DNA from: Bradyrhizobium sp. 195 | Lineage (GTDB): Bacteria > Pseudomonadota > Alphaproteobacteria > Rhizobiales > Xanthobacteraceae | DNA: 64,000 nucleotides | Reading direction: 5' to 3' | Assembly: GCF_023101665.1 (NCBI RefSeq) | Contig: NZ_CP082161.1 | Coordinates: 8,104,501 to 8,168,500, forward strand | Shown: piece by piece, positions 11,167-24,029 of the stretch | How positions within the stretch are numbered: position 1 is the first letter of the stretch | Layout: the number at the start of each line of letters is the position of its first letter | The notes under the pieces: generated by a model | Told to the model about the DNA's origin: nothing | The model's database searches: none | Seen by the model: the letters and a program-made list of their open reading frames with translations, nothing else | Made by a program: the position numbers and the translations under genes

Positions 11167-11928
11167 TCAGCGTCCGCCGGACACATCGAGAATGGCTGAG
11201 GTGACGTAGGAGGCCTCGTCCGACATCAGCCAGACGATGGCGTTGGCGATTTCGTCGGCGGTGCCGACGCGCTTCATCGGCACCAAATGGGCCAGACGAT
11301 GGGCGCGGTCGGGCTCGCCGCCGGCGGCGTGGATCTCGGTGTCGATCAGACCGGGGCGGATGCCTGCGACGCGAATGCCCTCGTTCGCAACCTCATAACC
11401 GAGGCCGATGGTGAAGGAATCGATCGCGCCCTTGGAGGCCGCATAGTCGACATAGGTGTTGGGCGCACCGAGCTTGGCGGCGACCGACGACAGATTGACG
11501 ATGACGCCGCCCTTGCCGCCGTGCTTGGTCGACATCCGCTTCACCGCCTCGCGCGCGCAGAGGATCGAGCCGGTGACGTTGACCGCCATCACGCGCTGGA
11601 TGCGCTCGGCCGACATCTCGTCGACGCGCACGCCGCTTTGACCGACGATGCCGCCATTGTTGACGAGCGCGCCGAGCGTGCCGAACTTGTCCGCTTCCTT
11701 GAACAGCTCGATGATGTCGCGTTCCTCGGCGACATCGCATTTCACCGCGATCGCCTTGCCGTTGCTGGCCGCGATCTGCGCGACCACCTCGTCAGCGGCG
11801 GTCTTGTTGCTGGCATAGCCGACCACGACGCGAAAGCCGCGCGCGGCCGCTGCAATCGCGGTCGCCCGCCCGATGCCGCGGCTGCCGCCGGTGATGACAA
11901 CGACTTTATCGGTCACGCGCGCCTCCAT
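11167..11928 (-). CDS. SDR family NAD(P)-dependent oxidoreductase
   Basis: This 253-residue classical short-chain dehydrogenase/reductase has the cofactor motif TGGSRGIGRA near residue 14, NNGG near residue 90, the catalytic Ser in VNLSSVAAKLG and the YxxxK motif in YVDYAASKGAID. The substrate is not evident; similarity is to the general glucose-1-dehydrogenase/FabG-like group. It sits between odhB and lpdA on the same strand with short gaps, hence probably in the same operon although it is not a known part of the dehydrogenase complex. Confidence 0.9.
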   Translation of the reverse strand: MEARVTDKVVVITGGSRGIGRATAIAAAARGFRVVVGYASNKTAADEVVAQIAASNGKAIAVKCDVAEERDIIELFKEADKFGTLGALVNNGGIVGQSGVRVDEMSAERIQRVMAVNVTGSILCAREAVKRMSTKHGGKGGVIVNLSSVAAKLGAPNTYVDYAASKGAIDSFTIGLGYEVANEGIRVAGIRPGLIDTEIHAAGGEPDRAHRLAHLVPMKRVGTADEIANAIVWLMSDEASYVTSAILDVSGGR

Positions 11929-11980
11929 GGTTCGACATGCGCCGCCGCGAATCGCGACGGCGCTCGCAGAGCATCAGGGA

Positions 11981-13216
11981 TCAGAGATCGAGCACCAGGC
12001 GCGCCGGATCTTCCAGGCTCTCCTTGACGCGAACCAGGAAGGTGACGGCTTCCTTGCCGTCGATGACGCGGTGATCATAGGACAGCGCCAGATACATCAT
12101 CGGGCGGACCTCGATCTTGCCGCCGACGACCATCGGGCGATCCTGGATCTTGTGCATGCCGAGGATGCCCGACTGCGGCGCGTTCAGGATCGGGGTCGAC
12201 ATCAGCGAGCCGTAGATGCCGCCATTGGTGATGGTGAAGGTGCCGCCCTGCATCTCGTCGATCTTGAGCTGGCCATCGCGGGCGCGGCGACCGAAATCGG
12301 CGATGCCCTTCTCGATGTCGGCGATCGACTTGTGGTCGCAGTCGCGCACCACGGGCACGACGAGGCCCTTGTCGGTGCCGACGGCGACGCCGATGTGGTA
12401 GTAGTTCTTGTAGATCAGGTCGGTGCCGTCGATCTCGGCGTTGACGGCCGGGATATCCTTCAGCGCCTGCACCACGGCCTTGGTGAAGAAGCCCATGAAG
12501 CCGAGCTTGGAGCCGTGCTTCTTCTCGAACGCATCCTTGTAGTGCGCGCGCAGCGCCATCACGTTGGTCATGTCGACCTCGTTGAAGGTCGTCAGCATGG
12601 CCGCGGTGTTCTGCACGTCCTTGAGCCGGCGCGCGATGGTCTGGCGCAGCCGGGTCATCTTGACGCGCTCTTCGCGGGCGGCATCATCCGCCGGCGAGGG
12701 CGCGCGCACCTGCACGGCGGCGGCGGGCTGGTTGACCGGGGTCGGCGCGGAGGCCGCACGCTCGATCGCGGCGAGCATGTCGCCCTTGGTGACGCGGCCG
12801 TCCTTGCCGGAGCCCGGAACGGTGGAGGCGTCGACGCCGCTCTCGGCCGACAGTTTTCGCACGGAAGGCGCGAGCGGGGCGTCGGCCGGCGGCGCCTTCG
12901 CAGCCGGGGCCGATGCAGCAGCGGCTGCCGCGGGAGCAGCAGCAGGCTTGGCAGGCGCAGCGGCCGGCTTGGCAGCGCCGACACCATCGGTGATCTGGCC
13001 GAGCAGCGCGCCGACGGCGACGGTGGCACCATCGGCGGCGATGATCTCGCTCAGCGTGCCCGCGGATGGCGCCGGGACTTCGATGGTGACCTTGTCGGTC
13101 TCGAGCTCCACCAAGGGCTCGTCAACGGCGACGGGATCGCCGGCCTTCTTGAACCAGCGGCCGATGGTGGCCTCGGTGACGGATTCGCCGAGCGTCGGCA
13201 CACGAATTTCAGTCAT
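11981..13216 (-). CDS. odhB: 2-oxoglutarate dehydrogenase E2, dihydrolipoyl succinyltransferase
   Basis: This 411-residue E2 core enzyme moves succinyl groups to CoA. It has an N-terminal lipoyl domain with the modified Lys in [16 protein letters not shown] near residue 43, then an Ala/Pro-rich linker (about residues 80-125). A peripheral-subunit-binding domain ([30 protein letters not shown], split here by residues 130-160) precedes the acyltransferase domain, which ends in [14 protein letters not shown] with catalytic His and Asp. The ATG at 13216 is preferred over an upstream start because it begins [12 protein letters not shown] and has an AAGGA site in front. It lies downstream of sucA. 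Confidence 0.96.
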   Translation of the reverse strand: MTEIRVPTLGESVTEATIGRWFKKAGDPVAVDEPLVELETDKVTIEVPAPSAGTLSEIIAADGATVAVGALLGQITDGVGAAKPAAAPAKPAAAPAAAAAASAPAAKAPPADAPLAPSVRKLSAESGVDASTVPGSGKDGRVTKGDMLAAIERAASAPTPVNQPAAAVQVRAPSPADDAAREERVKMTRLRQTIARRLKDVQNTAAMLTTFNEVDMTNVMALRAHYKDAFEKKHGSKLGFMGFFTKAVVQALKDIPAVNAEIDGTDLIYKNYYHIGVAVGTDKGLVVPVVRDCDHKSIADIEKGIADFGRRARDGQLKIDEMQGGTFTITNGGIYGSLMSTPILNAPQSGILGMHKIQDRPMVVGGKIEVRPMMYLALSYDHRVIDGKEAVTFLVRVKESLEDPARLVLDL

Positions 13217-13261
13217 GGTCTTTGTCCTTAGGGATCGCCGGTGCGGTCGTGAATTCACAGG

Positions 13262-13363
13262 TGTCATCGCCCGCGAAGGCGGGCGATCCAGTACGCCGTG
13301 ACGGTCATGATGACGACGAACGACGCGGAATACTGGATGCCCCGCCTTCGCGGGGCATGACGA
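13262..13363. repeat. Intergenic palindromic repeat, type B
   Basis: Two hairpins, CGCCCGCGAAGGCGGGCG and GCCCCGCCTTCGCGGGGC, are linked by ATCCAGTA and TACTGGAT arms. It fills the sucA-odhB gap and would appear in the operon transcript. Confidence 0.85.
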
Positions 13364-13379
13364 CGTCTTTAAAAACTTC

Positions 13380-16349
13380 TTAGCTCAGTGCTTCGTCCAG
13401 GAACGCCTTCAACTGCGCCTGATGCTTGGACATCAGACCCGTGGCGGTCGCAGCGGAAGCGGCGCGGCCGACATAACGCGGACGCCGGCTCGCACCGTGC
13501 ACCTGGTTCAGCACCCATTCCAGATAGGGCTCGATGAAGTGCCAGGCGCCCATGTTGCGCGGCTCTTCCTGGCACCACACCACTTCGGCCTTCTTGAAGC
13601 GCGACAGCTCGGCTACCAGCGCCTTCAGCGGCACCGGATAGAGCTGCTCGACGCGCATCAGGTAGATGTCGTCGATGCCGCGCTTCTCGCGCTCCTCGTA
13701 GAGGTCGTAATAGACCTTGCCGGAGCACAGCACGATGCGGCGGATCTTCTCGTCGGGAACGAGCTTGGTCGCCTCGCTCGGCTGCATCTGGGCGTCATCA
13801 TAGAGGATGCGGTGGAAGGTCGTGTCCTTCGCGAGCTCCTCGAGACGCGACACCGCCCGCTTGTGACGCAGCAGCGACTTCGGCGTCATCAGGATCAGCG
13901 GCTTGCGGATCTCGCGATGGAGCTGGCGCCGCAGCACGTGGAAGTAGTTCGCCGGCGTGGTCGGGTAGACCACCTGCATGTTGTCTTCGGCGCACATCTG
14001 CAGATAACGCTCGAGGCGCGCCGAGGAATGCTCCGGCCCCTGGCCTTCATAGCCATGCGGCAGCAGGCAGACCAGGCCGGACATGCGCAGCCATTTGCGC
14101 TCGCCCGAGGAGATGAACTGGTCGAACACGACCTGCGCACCGTTGGCGAAGTCGCCGAACTGGGCTTCCCAGAGGGTCAGCGTGTTCGGCTCGGCGAGCG
14201 AATAGCCGTATTCGAAGCCGAGCACGGCTTCTTCCGACAGCAGCGAGTTGATGACCTCGTAATGGCCCTGCTCGTGGCCGAGATGGTTGAACGGCGTGTA
14301 GCGGCTCTCGTCTTCCTGGTCGATCAGGACGGAATGACGCTGCGAGAAGGTGCCGCGCTCGGAGTCCTGGCCCGACAGGCGGACGTGGTGGTTCTCGTTG
14401 AGCAGCGTGCAGAACGCCAACGCCTCGCCGGTCGCCCAATCGATGCCGACGCCGGTGTCGATCGCCTTGGAGCGGTTCTCCAGGAAGCGCTGGATGGTGC
14501 GGTGGGCGCGGAAACCGTCCGGCACCTTGGTGATCTTGCGGCCGATATCCTTCAGCTCGGCGACGTCGACGCCGGTGACGCCGCGCCGCGCATCCTCTTC
14601 CTGGTCGGCAATCTTGAAGCCGGCCCACTTGCCGTCGAGCCAGTCGGCCTTGTTGGGCTTGTAGCCGGAGCCGGCCTCGAGCTCGGCGTCGAGCCGCGCA
14701 CGCCAGTCGGCCTTGGCCTTGTCGACCTCGCCCTCGGTCAGCACGCCTTCGCTGATGAGGCGGCGGGCGTAGAGCTCGAGCGTGGAGGGATGGGCCGCGA
14801 TCTTCTTGTACATCACCGGCTGGGTGAAAGCCGGCTCGTCGCCTTCGTTATGGCCATGCCTGCGGTAGCAGAACATGTCGATGACGACCGGCTTGTGGAA
14901 CTTCTGCCGGAACTCGATCGCGACCTTGGCCGCAAACACGACGGCTTCCGGATCGTCGCCGTTGACGTGGAAGATCGGCGCGTCGATCATCTTCGCCACG
15001 TCGGACGGATAGGGCGAGGAGCGCGAGTAACGCGGATAGGTGGTGAAGCCGATCTGGTTGTTGACGATGAAGTGCACGGAGCCGCCGGTGCGGTAGCCCT
15101 TCAGGTCGGACAGACCGAAGCATTCAGCCACCACGCCCTGGCCGGCGAACGCGGCATCGCCATGCATCAGCAGCGGCAGCACAGAGATGCGCATGTCCGG
15201 GGGATCGCCGTGCTGGTCCTGCTTGGCGCGGACCTTGCCGAGCACGACGGGATCGACGATCTCGAGATGCGAGGGGTTGGCGGTCAGCGACAGATGGATG
15301 CGGTTGCCGTCGAACTCGCGGTCCGAGGACGCACCGAGGTGGTACTTGACGTCGCCGGAGCCTTCGACCGCGTCGGGGTTGGCCGAGCCGCCCTTGAACT
15401 CGTGGAACAGCGCGCGGTGGGCCTTGCCCATCACCTGGGTCAGCACGTTGAGGCGGCCGCGATGCGGCATGCCCAGCACGATCTCCTTCACGCCGAGATT
15501 GCCACCGCGCTTGATGATCTGCTCGAGCGCGGGGATCAGCGATTCACCGCCGTCGAGGCCGAAGCGCTTGGTGCCGGTGAACTTGGTGTCGCAGAACTTC
15601 TCGAAGCCCTCGGCCTCGATCAGCTTCATCAGGATGGCGCGGCGACCTTCGCGGGTGAACGAGATTTCCTTGTCCGGCCCCTCGATGCGCTCCTGGATCC
15701 AGGCCTTCTGCGCGGCATTGCTGATGTGCATGAACTCGACGCCGAGCGTCTGGCAGTAGGTGCGCTCGCAGATCGCGGTGATCTCGCGCAAGCTGCCGTA
15801 TTCGAGACCGAGCACGTGATCGAGGAAGATCTTGCGATCGAAATCGGCTTCGCTGAAGCCGTAGGTGCGCGGGTCGAGCTCTTCGCGGTTGCGCGGGGGC
15901 TCGATGCCGAGCGGATCGAGCTTGGCGTGGAAGTGGCCACGCATGCGGTAGGCGCGGATTAGCATCAGGGCGCGGACGGAGTCGCGCGTCGCCTGGAGCA
16001 GGTCGGCCGAGGAGAGACCGGCGCCCTTGTCGCCTCCCTTGGCCTGCGCCTTGGCCGCGATCTTGGCACCGACCGCCTTCTCGACCTCGGCCCAATTGCC
16101 GTCGAGGGCGGAGGTCAGGTCATCCTGCGGGGTGAGCGGCCAGTTGTCGCGCTCCCAGGACGGGCCCTCGGCGTTCTTCCGGACGTCCGCCGGCTGGTCG
16201 TTGAGGCTCTTGAAGAACTCCTGCCACTCGGCGTCGACCGAGGACGGGTCCTTCTCGTAGCGGGCGTAGATTTCGTCGATGTAGGTGGCGTTGGTGCCCT
16301 GCAAAAAAGAGGACAAGGCAAAGGCTGCGTTCGCGTCCTGGCGAGACAT
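13380..16349 (-). CDS. sucA: 2-oxoglutarate dehydrogenase E1 component
   Basis: This 989-residue thiamine-diphosphate enzyme decarboxylates 2-oxoglutarate and succinylates the E2 lipoyl group. The N-terminal E2-binding segment has [21 protein letters not shown] near residue 14. The ThDP region includes [19 protein letters not shown] near residue 290 and the NNQIGFTT motif near residue 430. [16 protein letters not shown] and the C-terminal [12 protein letters not shown] are family hallmarks. Length is typical. It precedes odhB, SDR and lpdA, and the operon provides all three catalytic components of the complex. Confidence 0.97.
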   Translation of the reverse strand: MSRQDANAAFALSSFLQGTNATYIDEIYARYEKDPSSVDAEWQEFFKSLNDQPADVRKNAEGPSWERDNWPLTPQDDLTSALDGNWAEVEKAVGAKIAAKAQAKGGDKGAGLSSADLLQATRDSVRALMLIRAYRMRGHFHAKLDPLGIEPPRNREELDPRTYGFSEADFDRKIFLDHVLGLEYGSLREITAICERTYCQTLGVEFMHISNAAQKAWIQERIEGPDKEISFTREGRRAILMKLIEAEGFEKFCDTKFTGTKRFGLDGGESLIPALEQIIKRGGNLGVKEIVLGMPHRGRLNVLTQVMGKAHRALFHEFKGGSANPDAVEGSGDVKYHLGASSDREFDGNRIHLSLTANPSHLEIVDPVVLGKVRAKQDQHGDPPDMRISVLPLLMHGDAAFAGQGVVAECFGLSDLKGYRTGGSVHFIVNNQIGFTTYPRYSRSSPYPSDVAKMIDAPIFHVNGDDPEAVVFAAKVAIEFRQKFHKPVVIDMFCYRRHGHNEGDEPAFTQPVMYKKIAAHPSTLELYARRLISEGVLTEGEVDKAKADWRARLDAELEAGSGYKPNKADWLDGKWAGFKIADQEEDARRGVTGVDVAELKDIGRKITKVPDGFRAHRTIQRFLENRSKAIDTGVGIDWATGEALAFCTLLNENHHVRLSGQDSERGTFSQRHSVLIDQEDESRYTPFNHLGHEQGHYEVINSLLSEEAVLGFEYGYSLAEPNTLTLWEAQFGDFANGAQVVFDQFISSGERKWLRMSGLVCLLPHGYEGQGPEHSSARLERYLQMCAEDNMQVVYPTTPANYFHVLRRQLHREIRKPLILMTPKSLLRHKRAVSRLEELAKDTTFHRILYDDAQMQPSEATKLVPDEKIRRIVLCSGKVYYDLYEEREKRGIDDIYLMRVEQLYPVPLKALVAELSRFKKAEVVWCQEEPRNMGAWHFIEPYLEWVLNQVHGASRRPRYVGRAASAATATGLMSKHQAQLKAFLDEALS

Positions 16350-16486
16350 ACTGGAGTTCCTGGCGATTTCGGTTCGCGCATAATAAACGGCGCTGGCACC
16401 GAGCTCCCCGGCAGAGGCTCGGCGCGACAGGCACCCTTTACCCTATTTGCTGCGAAACTTCGCCCGGAAAAGTACGAAGAAGTGAA

Positions 16487-17371
16487 TTAACCCTTCAACT
16501 TTTCGGCAAGCGTATGGCCGAGGCGCGCGGGCGACGGGGACACTGTAATCCCTGCCGATTTCATCGCTTCGGTCTTGGAACCAGCGTCGCCCTTGCCGCC
16601 CGAGATGATCGCGCCGGCGTGGCCCATGCGGCGGCCGGGAGGGGCCGTGACACCGGCAATAAAGCCGACCATCGGCTTCTTGCGGCCGCGCTTGGCCTCG
16701 TCCTTGAGGAACTGGGCGGCGTCTTCCTCGGCGGAACCGCCGATCTCGCCGATCATGATGATCGACTCGGTCTTGGGGTCACCGAGCAGCATTTCCAGCA
16801 CGTCGATGAACTCGGTTCCCTTGACCGGGTCGCCGCCGATGCCGACCGCGGTGGTCTGGCCGAGGCCTTCCTGGGAGGTCTGGAACACGGCTTCGTAAGT
16901 GAGCGTGCCGGAGCGGGAGACGATGCCGACCGAGCCGGTCTTGAAGATGTTGGCGGGCATGATGCCGATCTTGCATTCGCCGGCGGTCATGACGCCCGGG
17001 CAGTTCGGCCCGATCAGGCGCGACTTGGAAGCCGCCAGCGAGCGCTTCACCCGCACCATGTCGATAACGGGAATGCCCTCGGTGATGCAGACGATCAGCG
17101 GGATCTCGGCGTCGATGGCTTCGCAGATCGCATCGGCCGCGCCCGGGGGCGGCACGTAGATCACCGACGCATCGGCGCCGGTCTTCTCACGCGCATCGCG
17201 CACGGTGTCGAACACCGGCAGGCCCAGATGGGTCGCGCCGCCTTTGCCCGGCGAGGTGCCGCCGACCATCTTGGTGCCGTACGCAATCGCGGCCTCCGAG
17301 TGGAAGGTGCCGTTCTTGCCGGTAAAGCCCTGGCAGATGACCTTGGTGTTCTTGTCGATCAGGATGGACAT
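16487..17371 (-). CDS. sucD: Succinate-CoA ligase subunit alpha
   Basis: This 294-residue alpha subunit binds CoA and carries the phosphorylated His. Seen in sequence are the N-terminal Rossmann region with [56 protein letters not shown] and [18 protein letters not shown], whose His is the phosphorylation site. It works with SucC, encoded upstream; the two are separated by a DUF1579-like gene instead of being adjacent as in many bacteria. Confidence 0.97.
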   Translation of the reverse strand: MSILIDKNTKVICQGFTGKNGTFHSEAAIAYGTKMVGGTSPGKGGATHLGLPVFDTVRDAREKTGADASVIYVPPPGAADAICEAIDAEIPLIVCITEGIPVIDMVRVKRSLAASKSRLIGPNCPGVMTAGECKIGIMPANIFKTGSVGIVSRSGTLTYEAVFQTSQEGLGQTTAVGIGGDPVKGTEFIDVLEMLLGDPKTESIIMIGEIGGSAEEDAAQFLKDEAKRGRKKPMVGFIAGVTAPPGRRMGHAGAIISGGKGDAGSKTEAMKSAGITVSPSPARLGHTLAEKLKG

Positions 17372-17404
17372 GAGGTCTGCTTTCGCGAACTAACGAGTGA
17401 GAGG

Positions 17405-17884
17405 TCAGTGGATGCGGCGGTAGACGCCGGTGAGCACGTCGGCCCAGCCTTCCGCGTCCGGCGAGAACTGGATCTTCAACGAATAGGAATTGTCGTCGAT
17501 GATTTCGTAGACGTGGCGCGCATTGCCGCGGAGCGAGCCGCGCACCAGCGTCAGGGTCTTGCCGACCCACCCGCCGGAGGCGGGCGAGGGCGGCGTGTAG
17601 CCGAGCGAATCGTACCAGAACAATTTGTAGGTCCGGTCGTCGCGGTCGAAGGTGAAGATGCCGTGGGTGGCGAAGCTCTGCTTGCCGCTACGCGTCTGCA
17701 CCGTGTCCTGGATCAGGTAGAAGCCATTGAGATCCATGCGCGCGACGATGTGAGAGGTGGCAGGGCCACCCTCCATCCAGCGCGACGGAAAGACCACCTC
17801 TTCGCCATTCCATTCGCCGGCGAACGCGGCGAGGCGCGCGTGCTCTGCAAGCGGAGATGATGCGGCGAGATGGTCCTGGGTCAT
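17405..17884 (-). CDS. DUF1579-like protein within the sucCD pair
   Basis: This 159-residue soluble protein without a signal peptide shows [19 protein letters not shown] near residue 18 and later [19 protein letters not shown]. The pattern resembles DUF1579 (calycin-like lipid-binding-type folds), but the assignment is by eye and moderate. The function is unknown. It begins 4 bases after the sucC stop and ends 33 bases before sucD, so it is almost certainly co-transcribed with the succinyl-CoA synthetase genes. Conservation of the placement would argue for a role tied to this enzyme. Confidence 0.8.
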   Translation of the reverse strand: MTQDHLAASSPLAEHARLAAFAGEWNGEEVVFPSRWMEGGPATSHIVARMDLNGFYLIQDTVQTRSGKQSFATHGIFTFDRDDRTYKLFWYDSLGYTPPSPASGGWVGKTLTLVRGSLRGNARHVYEIIDDNSYSLKIQFSPDAEGWADVLTGVYRRIH

Positions 17885-17888
17885 GGCC

Positions 17889-19085
<1,197 letters not shown>

Positions 19086-19257
19086 ATGGTCGCTCCCTGA
19101 ACCCGCGGGCGGTGACCTCTTGGGCCCACCTCAGTCTTGTGGCTGGCATACCATATACCACAGGAACTGCAACCCGGATTCTTTGACATCGATCTCTGGA
19201 CTGCCGAACCGGGAACCCGCCAAGCCTTCAACACGTGATGCAGCCAAGCCCCGGAAA

Positions 19258-19295
19258 TGAAACCGCCGAAGACCGGGTTTTGGTCTTCGGCGGGA
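19258..19295 (-). terminator. Probable terminator after mdh
   Basis: A 12-base stem (CCGCCGAAGACC at 19263-19274 with GGTCTTCGGCGG at 19282-19293) with a 7-base loop lies 12 bases past the mdh stop. On the minus strand it is followed by a T-rich stretch (TTTCATTT). It may separate mdh from sucC transcription at least partly. Confidence 0.7.
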
Positions 19296-19306
19296 TTGTT
19301 TTGACC

Positions 19307-20323
<1,017 letters not shown>

Positions 20324-20402
20324 TTATCCCTTTCGCTTCCCCCGTTCAAGTCGCCGGATGCCCATTTGTCAGGCTTGCCGCAAGAGCAGCCATACCGGGT
20401 CC

Positions 20403-20489
20403 GTCATTCCGGGATGCGCCGACAGGCGCAGGCCCGGAATCCATCGGGCAGCAGAAAATTGTGGCGCGTCGCGCCCGGGAAAATGACAG
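20403..20489. repeat. Intergenic palindromic repeat, type I
   Basis: Outer arms GTCATTCCGGGATGCGCC and GGCGCAGGCCCGGAATCC, with a distal CGCGCCCGGGAAAATGAC. It occupies the gap between zapE and mdh. Confidence 0.6.
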
Positions 20490-20505
20490 CGCTGACAAAT
20501 AGGAC

Positions 20506-21690
20506 TTAAGTCTCCACCAGGCCTTTGGTGGAGCCGCTGGCGGTGGAATCCTTGCGGCCGTGAGCCAGCGCCAGATAGGATTCCGAGCTCATCTCGATCA
20601 GGCGCGATGCCGTCCGCCTGAACTCCATGGCCTCGTTGCCCTCATGGGCGAGGTAGAGCGAGATCGGGTTGGCGTCGGCCGACGCCATCAGCTTCACGGC
20701 ATTGTCATAGAGCGCGTCGATCAGCGTGATGAAGCGCTTGGCGGCATTGCGCTGGGAGAGATCCATCACTGGAATATGGTCGACCAGGATGGTGTGATAG
20801 TCGTGCGCCAGCCTGAGGTAATCGGATGCGCCGAGCGGCTTCTCGCAGAGGTCGGCGAACGAAAACCGCGCCACGCCGTGAGCCGAGCACGGCACGTGCA
20901 GGATGCGGCCCTTGATCGAAATATCGCGCGACCTGCATTTGGCGCCGCCCGACATCCGCGACCAGGCGCGGTCGAGCGCGGCATCCGCATCGCTATTCGC
21001 CGGCGTCAGCCACATCGGCACGCCCTGGAGCTTCTCAAGCCGGAAGTCGGTGCGCGCGTCGAGCCGCGCGACGTCCATGCGGTCGGTGATGTTCTTGATG
21101 AAGGGCAGGAACAGCGACCGGTTGAGGCCGCCCTTGTAGAGATCGTCGGGGGCAACGTTGGAGGTCGCGACCACGACGGTGCCGAGCTCGAACAATTTGG
21201 CGAATAGGCGTCCCAGGATCATCGCATCCGCGATATCGGTGACGTGGAATTCGTCGAAGCAGAGCAGCCAGCTCTCCTCGAAGATCGCATTCGCGGTCAG
21301 CGCGATGACGTCGCCGTCGGCGATCTCGCCGCGCGCGATGCCCTGGCGATAATCGTAGATGCGCTCATGCACGTCGGCCATGAATTCGTGGAAATGCGCG
21401 CGCCGCTTGTGCTCGACGGATGAGTGCTGGAAGAACAAATCCATCAGCATCGTCTTGCCGCGGCCGACCTCGCCGTGGATGTAGAGCCCGCGCGGCGCCT
21501 CGTCCTTGTCGCTGCTGAACAGGCGGCTGAGCAGACCCTGCTTGCGCAGCGGCTTGTAAGCAGCGAGGCGCTGGTCGAGCGCCGCATAGGCCTCGGCGAC
21601 CTCGGCCTGCGCGGCATCCGGCTCGATCGCGCCGGAGGCGATCTCGGCCTGATAGGCTTCGCTGAATGGGGAACTGGGGGTCGAGAGCAT
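20506..21690 (-). CDS. zapE: Cell division protein ZapE (AFG1-like ATPase)
   Basis: This 394-residue AFG1/ZapE-family P-loop ATPase is associated with the division ring under stress in E. coli. The Walker A is GEVGRGKTMLMDLFFQ near residue 74, Walker B LCFDEFHVTDIADAMI near residue 143, and a sensor region VVATSNVAPDDLYKGGL near residue 173. The C-terminal region with FADLCEKPLGASDYL is typical. It lies immediately upstream of mdh on the same strand, a linkage also common in related genomes, but a repeat separates them. Confidence 0.93.
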   Translation of the reverse strand: MLSTPSSPFSEAYQAEIASGAIEPDAAQAEVAEAYAALDQRLAAYKPLRKQGLLSRLFSSDKDEAPRGLYIHGEVGRGKTMLMDLFFQHSSVEHKRRAHFHEFMADVHERIYDYRQGIARGEIADGDVIALTANAIFEESWLLCFDEFHVTDIADAMILGRLFAKLFELGTVVVATSNVAPDDLYKGGLNRSLFLPFIKNITDRMDVARLDARTDFRLEKLQGVPMWLTPANSDADAALDRAWSRMSGGAKCRSRDISIKGRILHVPCSAHGVARFSFADLCEKPLGASDYLRLAHDYHTILVDHIPVMDLSQRNAAKRFITLIDALYDNAVKLMASADANPISLYLAHEGNEAMEFRRTASRLIEMSSESYLALAHGRKDSTASGSTKGLVET

Positions 21691-21756
21691 GGCCCCTTAC
21701 CGCCAGAGACCGGCGGAAATTGCAAGCCGTGAATTGGTGGGCGGGGTATGCGCCTT

Positions 21757-21893
21757 CGTGTCCCGGACGCGCTGCAGCGTGCAACGCTGCTTCGCAGAGC
21801 GGGGACCCGCTGTTTCGTACATCGATCGTGGAACGATGGGCCCCCGGGCTCAGCGGCGCCTCGCTAACGCGCTGCGCCGCGTCCGGGTACGAG
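21757..21893. repeat. Intergenic palindromic repeat, type C
   Basis: Arms GTGTCCCGGACGCGCTGC and GCTGCGCCGCGTCCGGGTAC border internal GAGCGGGGACCCGCTG and GGGCCCCCGGGCTC segments. It lies between zapE and thpR. Confidence 0.8.
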
Positions 21894-21900
21894 AGCGGCG

Positions 21901-22437
21901 CTACTCACACAGCTCGTACGCGTCCTCGACCACATACGGCCCGCCGCCCGTCGAGGCCCGCGATGAGAACAGCACAAAACGTTCGGCCATGAACGCCTTG
22001 CTCGGGAAGTAGCCGCGCAGCGAGAGATAGTCGGCGACGTCGCGGTCGGTGGCGTCGTGCAACCGGGCCAGCGTGACGTGCGGAATGAACTTGCGCCCCT
22101 CCGGGTTGAGGCCGATCCGCTGCATCATGCGCTCGAGCTCGGCCTGCAATTCCATCAGCGGCTTGCTAGGCGCGATGGTTGCGACCACCGCGCGCGGCTT
22201 GCGTCCGCCGAAACTCTGCAAACCCTGCACCTTCACCTCGAACGGCTTGCGGTCGACCCGAAACAGCATCGAGGCGATCTCGTTGGCGGACAGGCCGTCG
22301 ATATCGCCGATGAAGCGCAACGTGACGTGATAATTTTCGGGATCGATCCACCGGGCGCCGGGAAGGCCACCCCGCAAGTTGGAAAGCGACTGGCCGATCT
22401 CGGCCGGAATTTCCAGACCAGTGAACAAACGCGGCAT
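21901..22437 (-). CDS. thpR: RNA 2',3'-cyclic phosphodiesterase
   Basis: This 178-residue 2H phosphoesterase belongs to the ThpR/LigT family. The two HxTx motifs that define the catalytic pair are both present, YHVTLRFIGDI near residue 38 and PHVTLARLHDA near residue 123. The N-terminus MPRLFTGLEIP is family-typical. Proteins of this group open 2',3'-cyclic phosphates on RNA ends, although the cellular substrate is usually unknown. It is a single gene between two intergenic spacers. Confidence 0.93.
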   Translation of the reverse strand: MPRLFTGLEIPAEIGQSLSNLRGGLPGARWIDPENYHVTLRFIGDIDGLSANEIASMLFRVDRKPFEVKVQGLQSFGGRKPRAVVATIAPSKPLMELQAELERMMQRIGLNPEGRKFIPHVTLARLHDATDRDVADYLSLRGYFPSKAFMAERFVLFSSRASTGGGPYVVEDAYELCE

Positions 22438-22609
22438 CGTTTCGCACTCCCGATGCTTGGGTACAATCCCTGAGCAGGATCATATCCAAATTAGAGCCGG
22501 TGACGAATCACCGGTACCTTGATTCCTATCGCAGTTGTGTGACTCTGCGAAGCATCGCACGCCCCACCCCCGGTAAATCCCTGGGAATTACGGATCGCCC
22601 TGCCTGCAT

Positions 22610-23254
22610 TCAACGCCGCTGCCCAGCGATCGTGCCAATGAATGCCTCCACCGTGGGCATGATGTTGCCGACGATGATGTCGACGCCGGCCGCGGTCGGA
22701 TGAATGCCGTCGGCCTGGTTGAGCTTGGCATCGGCGGCGACGGCGTCGAGGAAGAACGGATAGAGCGGCACGTCGAATTTCTTCGCAAGCTCCGGATAAA
22801 TCGAATTGAAGCGCGCGGCATAATCGGCGCCGTAATTCGGTGGCGCCAGCATGCCGCACAGCATAACCGGAATCTTGCGCGCCTTGAGCCGCTGGATGAT
22901 GTCGGTGAGCGCGGCGCGCGTCAAATCGGGATCGATGCCGCGCAGCGCATCGTTGGCGCCGAGCTCGACGATGACGCCCTCGGTTCCGTCCGGCACCGAC
23001 CAGTCGAGCCGGTCGCGGCCGCCGGAGGTGGTGTCGCCGGACACCCCGGCATTGGTCATGTCAACCGCTATGCCTTTGGCCTCTAAGGCTTTTTGAAGTT
23101 TTTGGGGGAACGCCTCCTGGGCCGCGAGGCCGAGACCGGCACTCAAGGAATCACCGAGAACCACCAGCTTGATCGGCTTGGCGGCCGGCTGTGCTTGTGC
23201 CGACACGCTTGTCGCAATCGTCATCAAAGCGAGCATCAACACGGCTATGTGCAT
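22610..23254 (-). CDS. Secreted SGNH-family arylesterase/lysophospholipase (TesA-like)
   Basis: This approximately 214-residue GDSL/SGNH hydrolase has a leading hydrophobic segment ending in SVSAQAQ, consistent with export to the periplasm. Block I is GDSLSAGLG (catalytic Ser), block II has VSGDTTSGG, block III is ELGANDALRG, and block V is DGIHPTAAG (Asp and His). The start is uncertain: ATG at 23254 gives a compact signal peptide, while ATG at 23311 adds 19 residues including two Arg but overlaps the divergent ABC gene start. The pairing with a LolD-like ABC exporter is a widely conserved tesA-ybbAP arrangement. Confidence 0.92.
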   Translation of the reverse strand: MHIAVLMLALMTIATSVSAQAQPAAKPIKLVVLGDSLSAGLGLAAQEAFPQKLQKALEAKGIAVDMTNAGVSGDTTSGGRDRLDWSVPDGTEGVIVELGANDALRGIDPDLTRAALTDIIQRLKARKIPVMLCGMLAPPNYGADYAARFNSIYPELAKKFDVPLYPFFLDAVAADAKLNQADGIHPTAAGVDIIVGNIMPTVEAFIGTIAGQRR

Positions 23255-23309
23255 GAACAATCCGTAACGCCTCTCGACCGCGCTATCGGAGTTGCCATAT
23301 GACCGGACC

Positions 23310-24029
23310 ATGGACACTCGCATCGAAACCTCTTCGCTCGCCGCTGCCGCGGACACCATCGCCATCTCCAACGTCAATCTCTCATTGGGTACTGGCGCGG
23401 CACGCGTTCACATCCTCAAGGATATCAGCTTGCGGGTCGCCTCGGGCGAGACGATCGGCCTGATCGGCCCGTCAGGCTCGGGCAAATCCACGCTGCTGAT
23501 GGTGATGGCGGGGCTGGAGCGTCCTGATAGCGGAGAGGTGGTGGTCTCAGGTACGCCTTTCAATGCCCTCGACGAGGACGCGCTGGCCCGCTTCCGCGGC
23601 CGCCAGGTCGGCATCGTCTTCCAGTCCTTCCATCTGATCCCGACCATGACGGCGCTGGAAAACGTCGCCGTGCCGCTCGAGCTCGCCGGCAATCCGGACG
23701 CCGCAAGGCGCGCGGCGCAGGAGCTGCAATCGGTCGGACTTGGCGATCGCCTGCATCACTATCCGACGCAGCTCTCCGGCGGCGAGCAGCAGCGCGTGGC
23801 GCTCGCCCGTGCGCTGGCGCCCGATCCCGCCATCCTCGTTGCCGACGAGCCGACCGGCAATCTGGATGAGGCCACGGGGAAGCAGATCGTCGATCTCCTG
23901 TTCAGCAAGCATTCCGAGCGCGGCATGACGCTGGTGCTGGTCACGCACGATTCCTCGCTCGCGCAACGCTGCGATCGCGTGATCCGCCTGCGCTCCGGGC
24001 GCATCGACACGCAGTCGGCGCCGGCATGA
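23310..24029 (+). CDS. ABC transporter ATP-binding protein (YbbA/LolD-like)
   Basis: This 239-residue ABC ATPase has the Walker [12 protein letters not shown] near residue 56, signature [15 protein letters not shown] near residue 156, and Walker [17 protein letters not shown] near residue 178. These are typical of the MacB/LolD group, which drives exporters with FtsX-type permeases. It overlaps the following permease by four bases (ATGA at 24026-24029), so the two are coupled. It is divergent from the SGNH esterase; substrates are not known. Confidence 0.94.
   Translation: MDTRIETSSLAAAADTIAISNVNLSLGTGAARVHILKDISLRVASGETIGLIGPSGSGKSTLLMVMAGLERPDSGEVVVSGTPFNALDEDALARFRGRQVGIVFQSFHLIPTMTALENVAVPLELAGNPDAARRAAQELQSVGLGDRLHHYPTQLSGGEQQRVALARALAPDPAILVADEPTGNLDEATGKQIVDLLFSKHSERGMTLVLVTHDSSLAQRCDRVIRLRSGRIDTQSAPA

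Noticed and set aside
13422..15962. An 846-residue open frame antisense to sucA
   Set aside because: It mirrors sucA codon positions and shows no domain or signal; long antisense frames are expected at this GC content.
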